Source of the DNA: Chrysemys picta bellii
Taxonomy: Eukaryota > Chordata > Testudines > Emydidae
Direction: 5' to 3'
NCBI RefSeq assembly: GCF_011386835.1
Contig: NC_088791.1
Location: 8,556,998-8,620,997 of the forward strand
Length of the DNA stretch: 64,000 nt
Shown: piece after piece, positions 34,401 through 46,400 of the stretch
How positions within the stretch are numbered: position 1 is the stretch's first letter
How the letters are laid out: the number at the start of each line of letters is the position of its first letter
Made by a program: the position numbers and the translations under genes
The notes under the pieces: model-generated
Databases searched by the model: none
Told to the model about the DNA's origin: nothing
The model's input: only the letters and a program-made list of their open reading frames with translations

Positions 34401-37400
34401 CGCAGGGCGCATGAGCACCCGAAGGGCAGCACCCTTAGGGACATAGCTTTTATCCTGAATATAGACATATTTACACAACTGCCACAAAAATAATCTTTAC
34501 AAAATACACCGAGACATTAAAAATGTCAATGTAATAACAATATGCAAAATACTCTCCCTGTATTTTCTACAGCAAAAAATTGCTACTGTGATGCATTCAG
34601 TTCAAGTCAAGAAACTCCCCCTTCCTTCACTGTTACTCCATGTTTTCATGTTGCCTTCCCCCTTTCTGCCATTTGCTGTCAGGAAGGGACCAGATCAACA
34701 CAGAACAAGCCCAACAGATGCCAGTGACAGCAATAACTATTACAGTCAGTGAGTGAATTATTAAAAAGGGACCTTTTAAAGATGGGAATTCCATGAAACA
34801 CGTTTAATACCTAGTGATTTCAGAATTTATTTACACACAGTAGAGGTGTTCTCATTACCCTCTCAAGGCCATGTCACATGTGACTAATGATGTCAACCCA
34901 GCATGTGACGATAAAATCAGTTTCTTCAATATATTTCTAATATATCCCTTAAAAATACATATAATACACAAGTAACTGATACAACCTGGTAAAATGCGGA
35001 TTTCTCTCTATTGTCATCTCTTTTATAAAGTAGTGTCATATTGTGTATCTATACAATATATAATTACTTGATGACTCTCTTCTCGGGCCCTACACCACAA
35101 GTACTCCCAGCTATCTTTGAGACACCACTGACTTCCCCAGGAAACTACAATCCATTGGTGGTCTTTCAGAAAACACCATCCTGGCCACTATGGATGTAGA
35201 AGCTCTCTACACCAACAGTCCACACAAAGATGGACTACCAATTGTCAGGAACAGTATCCCCAGTGATGTCACGGCTCACCTGGTGACAGAACTTTGTGAC
35301 TTTGTCCTCAGCCACAATCATTTCAGATTTGGGGACGATTCATACCTTCAAGTCAGCGGCACTGCTATGGGTACCTGCATGGCCCCAGTACGCCAACATT
35401 TTTATGGCAAACTTAGAACAATGTTTCCTCATCTCTCGTACCCAAGTGCCCCTTCTCTACTTGCGCTACATTGACGAGATCTTCATCATCTGGACCCACG
35501 GGAAGGAGGCCCTTGAAGAATTCCACCGGGACTTCAACAATTTCCACCCCACCACCAACCTCAGCCTGAACCAGTCCACACAAGAGATCCATTTCCTGGA
35601 TACTACCATGCAAATAAGGGATGGACACAAACACCACCCTATGCCGGAAACCTACTGACCGCTATACTTACCTACATGCCGCTAGCTTTCATCCAGAACA
35701 CACCACACAAACCATCGTCTACAGGCTAGCCCTAAGATACAACCACATTTGCTCCAATCCCTCAGACAGGGACAGACACCTTCAGGATCTCTTTCAAGCA
35801 TTCTTAAAACTACAATACCCACCTGGGGAAGAGAAGAAACAGATTGACAGAGCCAGACGGGTACCCAGAAGTCACCTACTACAGGACAGGTCCAACAAAA
35901 AAAGTAATAGAACGCCACTGGCCATCACCTACAGCCCCCACCTAAAGCCTCTCCAGAACATCATCAAGGATCTACAATCTATCCTGGAAGACAATCCCTC
36001 GCTCTCACAAATCTTGGGAGGCAGACCAGACCTCGCTTACAGACAGCCCCCCAACCTGAGGCAAATACTCACCAGCAACCACACACCACACAGAAACACC
36101 AACCCAGGAACCATCCCCTGCAACAAACCCCGTTGCCAACTCTGTCCACATATCTACTCAAGTGACACCATCACAGGACCTAACCACATCAGCCACACCA
36201 TCAGGGACTCATTCACTTGCACGTCTACTAATGTCATATATGCCATCATTTGCCAGTAATGCCCGTCTGCCATGTACATTGGCCAAACCGGACAGTCTCT
36301 ACGCAAAAGAATAAATGGACACAAAGCAGACGTCAAGAATTATAACATTCAAAAACCAGTGGGAGAGTATTTTAACCTCCCTGGACACTCAATTTCAGAC
36401 TTAAAAGTGGCCATTCTTCAACAAAAAAAACTTCAAAAACAGACTTCAATAAGAAACTGAAGAGCAGGAATTCATTTGCAAACTTGACACCATCAAATTA
36501 GGCCTGAATAAAGACAGGAAGTGGCTGGGTCACTACAAGAAGTAATCTCCCATCAACTGTTGAGTATGGGCCATCCACCCTGATGGAATTGGCATTGTTA
36601 GCACTATAAAGAGTAATTTTTACACTGTTGGCATTCACAACTTCTTGTCAACTCTTGGGAATAGGACACATCCACCCTGATTGAATCATTTGGTAAGGCA
36701 ACACCCATCTTTTCTTGTGCTGTATATTTATGCCTGCCTACTGTAATTTTCACTCCATACATCTGAATAAGTGGGTCACACCCCACGAAAGCTTATGCTC
36801 TAATAAATTTGTTAGTCTTTAAGGTGCCACAAGACTCCCTGTTGTTTTTACTTAGAACTCTAATTTCTTTAAATATATTCCTGTCGCTAGACCACAGGAA
36901 CATGTCTCCTCAAAGTCCCCATATTTACTATTTTATCAGCAGAACAAAAAGAACACATTACAATACAGTGTCTAATTACATCATCATACAATTTTGCCCC
37001 CACAACCTTGTAAGGAGTATCTTGTAAGCTGTGGTGCCCTTGGCTCATTCACTGTGTATTTTGCAACTTGTGGGCTTTGGCATTCAAAGTAATACACAAT
37101 TCTCAAAGATTCATATATTTTAAGGTCCAAAGGGACCACTGTGATCATTTCGTCTGATCTCCTGTATAACACAGACCATAGGACTTCAAGTCCAATAGCT
37201 GTGATTGAGTCAGAACATATCTTTGGAAAAACATCCAATCTTGATTTTAAAATTTCCAGTAATGGAAAACCCTTGTTAAGTTGTTCGGATGGTTAATTAT
37301 CCTTGTTGTTAAAAAAATTGTGCCTTATTTCTAATCTTAATTTCTCTAGCCTCAACTTCCAGCCTTTATATCGAACTCAAACCTTTGTTTGCTAGACTGA

Positions 37401-40400
37401 AAAGCCCACTATGACAAAATTTCTTTTCCCGTGTACTTATAGACTGTGACTTAGCCTTCATGTCTTTCTAAAGTTGCAGAAAAAAATCACATATTATATT
37501 GTATTATTTAAATAGTAGAATGTTCTATGATTAAAGACAGTATTGAATTGCCTACGCAGAAAGGGTATTGCACAATGTTAATGTTAATGTTGACATTTCC
37601 TGATTGTTGAGTGTACAACTATTCAACTTTGCAGTTCTTTACATAGTTTTTTAATGGAATTATTAATAATACAGTAAATAAAAATGTCCTGCATGTGATC
37701 TAAGGAGATTAATGCAAATGAACTATACAAATGTGGCTACAAGGAGCATTTTCTAATTTAGAAAATTAGAAAAAATCATCATTAAGGAAGATTTCACTAA
37801 TGAGGGCAGTGCGTGCTTTTCCAGCTGAGCACTGGCAAGCACTCAAAGCTTAATTAACATTATTGGTTGCTACCTTAAGTGCCAGACCATATGTTTACCT
37901 GTTTGTTTATACAGTACTTCTGACTGAATACAGAGGTTTACAGACATGTATATCTCCAGCACTGAACTCACATACATACACCCATAAAGAAATACCTGAA
38001 CTGGGCCTATGTCTGTGTTGGAAGGATGCCAAGCATGGATGCCTTCTGGCAAAGCAATTATGCTATTCAAGAAATACTCAATTACAGCCCGATCCTGCAA
38101 GATGCTAACTGCCTTTTGTAGGCAGCTGGGCCCCTTGAGAGCAATCAGAGCCATGGAGACCATGCTCAGCAACTTTCAGGATCAGGGCCATAGAGAGGAA
38201 GCCATTCTAACTGTAGAAATCACAATGAGCGTCTTCTAAAAATGTAGATTTCAGGATTACTAAAGTATGGACCTACGTCAGAGTGCCCAGTTATGTGTTT
38301 AGGTGCCCAAATTGGTGCTTAAGTAGGCTTTTGGGAACTTAAGTGATCATGAGTGCCTAAATCTTGACCTTAATAATAATACTGTGCATATCTACAGCAC
38401 CTTTCATGAGTTTTTCAAAGCACTTTACAAATATTAATGAATTAAGCCCAACATCCCTGGGAGGTAGATGAGTAATAGTCCCATTTTAGAGATGGAAAAT
38501 GAAGCAGAGACAGGTCACACAGCAAGACAGCAGCAATGCGGGGAATAGGACCGAGATCTGACTCCCAATTCTGTGCTTTAACCAGTAGTCAACACCTTTC
38601 CCTTCCAAATGCAGAACTGGCCAGAATTCCATAAATGCAAGCTTGAAAATCTGGGCGTGTAAATTGTGCTCTGAGTTGCAAAGTAAAGCTATTTCGCTCA
38701 CAATGGGATGCCAACAGTTTGAAGGGAAGAAGTAAATAGAGTAGAAAGAAGATAAATTTTAGAGCTCTCTTCTCCCTCTAGAGATTTTTAAATTGCCACT
38801 GGGTATTGATAGAGTTTTCGCATCTTTCATTTATGGTGCAAATGGCCATCTGCTTCAACAGATTGTTTAAAAGAAACAGCGCTGTGGGCAATCTGTCTCA
38901 GAGCTTCAAGGTGAGCAACTAACTTCATTTCATAATCAATTCAACCAAGCAGGATATGCCTAATTTTCAGACTGACAACAGCAGACTGCAGAATGCCTAC
39001 TCTTTGGGAGGCTGATTTAAAGGTGGAAGAGGGACAGAGAAATGTCCCACTAAATATAACAACATATTCTGCTTTACCTGAGTGCCACCTACAGGACCAG
39101 ATGTGAACTGAAGATAAGATTACCTGTCAAAGATCCTCTGTGGCTGAATCATGCTGTACATAATATGGGTCATGTGATCTTTAGCAGCAACTACTTCTGG
39201 AGGAGGATCATACTTGTTCACAGCAGCAACCTGTTTCCAGAGTTAGAGGCATAGGAAGGGAAAAATGATGTCCTTCTTCTTACCTGCAATGCCCTTTATA
39301 AAGTAGTCTGAATAATGATGGCTTCATATTTACAAGGGGCAATCGTTATATCTGGCTTAGCTATGATTGCGTGACTATATAAAGCTTTTTGGGAAATTTA
39401 AACTCAGCTCAAGAAATAGGTGGAAAGCACCCAAAACTAACTCACCATCTCTCTTAATTTATTCTATCTTTTCTTGGCTGGAAGGATAAGGCTAAGGGAA
39501 GGGGGTCAGCTCATAAAGTACACCATCATTTTGTCTATATTTTCATTATTCATTACTTTTTCTGTTCTTAGTGCTGGTGAAAAATACCAGATTGAAAGTC
39601 ATAGAGACAGAAATCATTCATTTATTCCCCAGGAAAGGGAAAGCAGGGGTACCATCAATGCAAGCTTCCTCCAAAATGGTCCTGAAAAGGTACTTCAGCT
39701 TTGATCTAGGAGGGAGAGGGGAGGTCAGTCTCCAAGTCCATTATATTCTTGGTCCATTCTGCTGAAACTTCTAATCATGTTACTGATCAATGGATATTTT
39801 TTTATGTAGACAGCAGCCCATTAGGAAATAGATTAAGAGCCACCAACTCATTTCATACAGGCCACCAAACCACAACTATCAGATGGTAGCCCTTTTGGCT
39901 ACTCCATCCCAGGCAGATTTAAATCAGTGTTCTGGGCCCTGTCTACACTTGCTGGGGAATCATATTTGAAAAGAATTCTAATATGGGTGACAAGGCTGGA
40001 GTGAACGAGCTAAGGACCATTTTTAAAGGAAGTGTTCTGGCCAACACTCCAACCTAGGCTAGCAAGTTCTTAATCCTGATGATTCTAATATGGGTTTGGC
40101 CCATGCATTCTAGTCCCTTATACACAGGAACCGTGTATTTCTAAATACAGCTCCCCTGTAAGTATAAAAGGAGCCCTAGAAGTGAAACATTCTACATAGT
40201 GCCAGGGTTACCAACTAGTCCCTCCAGTTATTTCTTGCAGAAGGCTCTTTTAAAAATCACATCCTAACTAATAAAAACAGCTAAAAGAATTACTAGTATT
40301 TTATAGCTTTCAGACAGTTCACTTTGCAGCATGAGATATCTTAAGAAAATAATAGCAGTAACATCGTGATTACGTCAAAGCACTTTACAAATATTAACTA

Positions 40401-43400
40401 ATGAATCTAAACAACTACCTAGGGACTGCTCTGACAGTTAGAATCTACTTTTTCATTAAGAAATACAGTCTTTATGTAAGAATTATATATTGGTAAACTA
40501 GAGTTGCTTTTGACAATACAACAGATATATCGTCAGATGTCAGGGTCTTAAAAGCAAAACTGAACTGAACTGATACCTACTGGCTGGAGTGTGGGGAATT
40601 TTTTTTCCCCCCTCACATAAAGCAATTTTTATCTCCACATAAATATTTATGAAAACAACTTGCATTTACCACCTTTGCCCAGAAGGAAACAGGATTATTT
40701 AGCACCATTCCAGAACTATGTGGTGTTTCCAACAGTTGCCATATACCTTTTCTTCCACTTTAATCTTCCTGTGATCCAACTCTGTTAGTCGGAGCAATAT
40801 GAAAATCACCAAGAGCCAATAATCTGTTTGTTCCTGATAGAAATAAAAGAAAGCGTTCAGTTGTTTTCACTTTTACATATCTAAATATTTAAATTCAGAT
40901 AGCAAATAATATCCCAAAGGCCATTTTAACATAATATCTTATAATGTATAGCGTCTTTCATCACAAAAGATCTCAATGTGTTGCATAAACCGATCACTTC
41001 CTCCACCACTGAAATGCAGCCGCCTCTAGAAAGAAACCAGAGAGCTGTTTACCAGCTTAAAGCAACATTGTATAACAGTTTGGAACAGGAACTGAAGAAT
41101 AATACCATATCCAACTGAAAACGTACAGGGAACATAGATGGACAGAAAGTAATTACCCATATGGGAATTAGATAATAACCCATGGCTAATACCACTAATC
41201 TTGCAAGTAGTGTTATGGGAACTTTTCTTTAAAGTTAGAGTATAAAATATAATCACTATGTATGCATGTAAATCACTAAAAAAAATAAGTCTGATACATA
41301 ATAAAAAAGAATAATTAACAATTAAATAGGAAGCTGACATCTTGACAACCTGCTGAAGCATATTAATTCTGAGAAAAGTCAGGCCCTGTTAAACCATTGA
41401 AATTCAAAGACCGTCTCAAAGCTGTTTTAAGATAATTGTTGTTTATTTTTCACAAGTAACTGAAAACCCTGTAAATTAACTGGAAAAAATATGCACACAC
41501 AAAGAGATGCATTTTAATGGGGTAAAATTCTGCTCTCAGGAGCTTTGTCTATTGTAATATAAAAGGGCTAGGGGCATCATTTGCTATGGTGACTGACCCC
41601 CTGACCTTGGTTCTCCAACTTTTCATAGGTTCCTATGCTCCACCTCCCCCCACCCAATTCTGCAACTTTGCAAAACATAATATAATCACAGATAATGTTC
41701 TATATGTGTTGCCCCTTCCTCACCCATCCAGAATTTTTCTGAAATGCTGCAGAATGCTGCAAGGTCAGGAAGAGGTGGTATATTTCAAACATTTCTTTAC
41801 GTTCATTTAATTGCATGCAACAACAGACTATTCTCAAGGAAGCCACCATAGAAATCGACAGAGTTATCTTGAAACAGGAGGGAGAAGTTAAGCCCTTAAT
41901 ATTTCTTCCCCAGACATTGGAAAACACTGCAAAGTTCAAAGAGGATCTAAAATCATCAAAGCAGGGTGCTAGGACCTTTAATCTTCAGCACCATCCAGGA
42001 CAAGTTATAAATCCATGGTGTACAAAGTCAGTACATAAGATTTTACTCCACTTTAAAGGTTTCTGTCATTGATAAATGGGCTGTTTTAGCTCATTAATCA
42101 GGGAAGATTGTAGGGCCCTTGAATGAGAAACAAGTCTATCATAAAGAAAGAAGATGCCCATTCCAAGGACAGACAAGGTGGATGAGGCTTCTGTTGGTGA
42201 GAGAGAAGCTTTCGAGCTTACACAAGAAGAGCTCTGTGTAAGCTCAAAAGCCTGTCTCTCTCACTAACAGAGTTTGGTACAATAAAAAGATATTACCTCA
42301 AACACCTTATCTCTCTAATATCCTGGGACTGACAGAGCTACAGAGATTCCAAGGAGAGGCAGTTGTAAAAGGTGGCTGTTCACTCAGGGCTTGATCCAGC
42401 TGCCTTTGAAATTAATGGGATCCTGTCCATGAACTTCATTGGGAACTGAATCAGGGCCCTAAAGCTTTTACATATTTTTAGAGGGGCATGCCCAGCATCT
42501 ATTCCGTCCATACATATCTCTAACACTTTGACATAGGATGAACTATGCACTGCAAGGACATTTTCAGGTACCTATTCACCTTTTTCTTACCTGTACTGGG
42601 TTTCTTAACAGATTGAGCACTCTGAGGAGAGGCAGGTCTTCAATATATTCCAGCTCACCCAGTTCAGAAATCTAGTTATTCGCAGAAAAAATGATATCAG
42701 TAAAAAGCCACATAGCGTAAGATAACTATGGGGAGAAAGCATCTCGGTGCCAAACTAAAATGTGGACGTGAAAACCCCACTACACCTACCAAAGGTGTAC
42801 ACATATCCACGGCATGCAGTAACACACTTCTTGTCACACAACTCAAGTAGCTTCCATAATGCTTGGGTGGCTTGCTTAGGCAAGACCGGATGGTTATTTT
42901 AAAAGACATAGTTCTCTCCAATCTTTTGCATAATATCTTGCCAAACCGCAAAGTGCCCAATTTATTTTTTTGGAGACACTGGAAATACACTAAGAACCAC
43001 CACCACATTTCATACAGGCCATTAAACAAACCGCTATCAGATAGTAGTACTTTTGGCTGAAGTGAACTAGCCAGACAATGGGGTGCCCTGAAAGACTGCG
43101 GCTTGCAGTCGGTTCATTTGGTATCCAAAGCAAAGTCATAGTGAGGGCCCTCACTCTAAAACCTGCGTGATTGGCTGCTTTTGACTGCTAAGACCAATCA
43201 CAGGACTTGACAATTAAAACAAGACATGTATACATTATCTGTGTTGAAAAACAACACAAGATACTGAATGATTCTGAATAGATGCACCAATAGTGGATTT
43301 GTGTGTAGAATGACACCTAATCAGAAAGTCACCCCACCCCCTATTATCTGCACATGCAAGTACTCATTTGTGCACACAATTATTCCTTTGCCTATGCAAT

Positions 43401-46400
43401 CAGACATGTTGCATTCACAAGTATGGATTTTTTTGCACATACATTTTTTGCAGATAAGACCATTATGCCCACTTTTGAAAAATTGGATTGTAAATTGTCA
43501 CAGTGGGAACCAGTTAATGTAAATCTTTTAAATCATTCTGTACTATTTCAAAAATGGTATCTTTGCCTACTTATTTCACTTTATTTTGTATGGGTGCTTT
43601 ATATTTTTATAGAGTCCTGAACTGATGCTGTGATGGTGTGCGGGTTTGGTCTGTACCACTTCTGAATTGTGAATGATTTTATTAAATTGTGTCATGAATC
43701 TACTATGTCATGAAAAGCTTATAGGCATGTAAATCCACTGTGAGTTAGCAGGGCTGTGTCATGTCTCTTCTAGGCCAGAGACAATGGTGAGTGCACTGAA
43801 TGATGTTCTATTCAAATACCTTGAGCAAATGGGTTTGCTCGAGCTGGGAGAAGACACTTCTCCCATTTGTCTGAAGATGGGGGAGGTTGAGAGCAGTGAG
43901 AAATTACCAAAAGGCAGAACAAAAGAAGCAAGTGACCCTAGCAGGAGTCTATAAAGGGATTCACCGGGGGGGAATGAACAAACTGGGCCTGAACACCATT
44001 TTGTACCAGATTAAGATGAGGGAGGCAGCTGCAGGGGCAGGATAAGCAAGGGGGCAGAGGACCCTGCCCGCCTGAGAGAACACAGATGATCCTCCAAGGA
44101 TTCTCAAGCGAAGGAGGAGCTAGTGAGGGACATTGTGTCTAGAGTATTTTATTGTTTGTGTGATCTGTACTTAGGGTGGCCACTCGCACTTCCTGGAATA
44201 CTGGACATTCTGGTGCTTCTGGGAATGGCGTGGGCCTACCTCCGCCAGTATGACCCCACCTCCACCAGTGTAACCTTACAAGCACAGTACATGCGAGGTC
44301 AAGCCGCAAGGGGGTGTCATTTTGAACAGCGCACTGCCTTGTCCCCACCAGCATGACCTCGCACGCATGTTGTATTTGAGGTCAGGCCAGCATGGGCAGA
44401 GACAGAAACTATGTCCAGTTTCATCTCAGCACTGGACAAGGGACAAAGATTACAAAAGCAGGCCAGTCCAGTTTAAAATTGGACAAGTGGCCTGCTGGTC
44501 TGTACTCACCTGTGCTTTACATGATTAAATATAAAATGAATAAAGTTAATCGACTGAACAAGTGCGGGTGTGTTGACTGCTTCACAACGACTGCATGCCC
44601 TTGAGAGAGCTAAACTGTAAACCAGAAGCATCACACCTTTTGGGTACAGTTCTGGGAGGGGTTTGTGTTTAAACCCTGGAGAGTCTGAAGGGTCAGCACT
44701 GTGCCCAGAAGGGCTAGGAGGGTAGACAGCAGATTTCAGCATTCAGAGCGGGGTGCCAGATAGAAGGTCTGCCCCCTGAAAATGTGCCTCGGAAGCCAGA
44801 GATTGGGGTGAAGGCTTGACTCTGTTTGGGCTCAAGGAGTTTAACACACCCCAAGTGATCCAGAACTCAGAGGCTTGGATTTTCCTCCCAGTAGGTCTAG
44901 TGGGTGGCCAGAGGGTTGCACACTAGGATCTCTGACAGATGCATTTAGCTTCTCTCTTAATATAGGATTCAGAGAACACAGACCAGCTGTTTCAGACATT
45001 TGAAGCTTTCATTCAGTTCAAGCTTTTCTGAAATTGAATTTTGGGGAACAAGGACTCTCAAAATTAACCAATTAAAAACAAGTTGCATGACGCAGCTTTG
45101 GACACCAGGCTTTACTGCTGAAATTGTGCTGGATAGCGTTTACTCAGTGTTCAGCCAACTGTCAGACAACTCCTGATAACAGGACCTCCTGCCCCACCTG
45201 GCCTCTTCTTAGTTTCTGCAACCCCTTAATGATTCCCTCTTGAGATGCTAAAAGCTTCTTGATCTTCCTGAAGAAAAATAAGTACGTGAGTCAGTTCACC
45301 TGGAAATGCATCATCTCTGGAGCACACATAGCTGCTTGTGCTACAGGCACACTTTACTCCAGTGTCCATGTTGCTGCAGTAACAATGTCACTATGTTTTG
45401 ATTGTGGCTACATTAAAAAATCCTCCTATTTTATATAATAGGATTCTGATTTCTCTTTTTATGCAGGAATATTAAGCATCTACTGAAAGGTAGTAATTGG
45501 TGTACCTTTTGCATTATATTTTCCAGACCTATTCTTTTGATACTATGGATGAAGAATTCCTACAGAATAGTACTTAAAGGAAAAATGTCCCACTATGGTG
45601 AGATGATAACACAGGTGCCATTACTGATTACAGAGCAGTTAACGAGATACTTGTCTTTAAAACAGACATACTGGGCATCTAACCAAGCTAATGTTATGCT
45701 GTTGTTCCGAGTTTTGTTGAATCATGAATTCAGGAAGACTGAAAGGGCCCAGACCAATATCATCTCTGGATAGTTATTTTAACCTCTAGATATATACAGT
45801 TCATGAAGTGGTAGCTAAAGATTTCCCTACACCAGTGGTTCCCAAACTTGTTCCGCCGCTTGCGCAGGGAAAACCCCTGGTGAGCCGGGCCGGTTTGTTT
45901 ACCTGCCGCGTCCGCAGGTTCGGCCGATCACAGCTCCCAGTGGCCGCAGTTCACTGCTCCAGGCCAATGGGGGCTGCGGGAAGCGGCGGCCAGTACGTCC
46001 CTTGGCCTGCGACGCTTCCAGCAGCTCCTATTGGCCTGGAGCAGCGAACCGCAGCCGAACCTGCGGACGCAGCAGGTAAACAAACCGGCCCAGCCTGCCA
46101 GGGGCTTTCCCTGCACATGTGGCGGAACAAGTTTGGGAACCACTGCCCTACACTGTCCCATCAATGTGTCCTACCTACCTCTGGGATGAGAGGAACGCTC
46201 AGTCTCCGTGGCCTCATGGAAAAGGGAAACTCAAAAGACTCCACTGACCAGAAACCTGCCTAGAGTACTGTTGCTCTATCCCAGCAATGATTGTTATACT
46301 AGACACTTCTGAAGGCTCCTGGAATGCACCTGTGCTTGAGAAAGTTCCAAGTGACGCTACATGATGGGACATGGCCTCCCATAAACCAACAATTCCTTCC

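Larger units (their letters stand above)
28860..34446 (-). mobile_element. DIRS-like tyrosine-recombinase retrotransposon, decayed
   Basis: About 5.6 kb, minus-strand orientation. Its ends are long inverted repeats: 28906-29020 and 34330-34446 share gcgccctgc, atcagatatttttg-like and gtgccctacacatcctcatg stretches in opposite orientation. A second inverted pair lies at 28863-28910 and 29150-29195. Interior order is gag-like, RT, RNase H and recombinase-like, as in DIRS1-type elements. All frames are broken. Confidence 0.8.
26373..39123. other. Intron 10 of LRGUK
   Basis: The longest intron in the window (12.75 kb). Contains a CR1 with nested MITE (26480-27195), a Penelope inverted unit (27393-27577), palindromic elements, a MIR (28515-28690), a hAT MITE (28700-28812), the DIRS-like element (28860-34446), the Penelope-like element (35085-36850), a CR1 end (37105-37460) and a MIR (38395-38600). 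Nothing recognised in 37470-38080 and 38610-39120. Confidence 0.75.

Noticed and set aside
45808..46263. 151-codon plus-strand frame
   Set aside because: Mostly the palindromic hAT MITE at 45833-46145; no protein family is recognisable.
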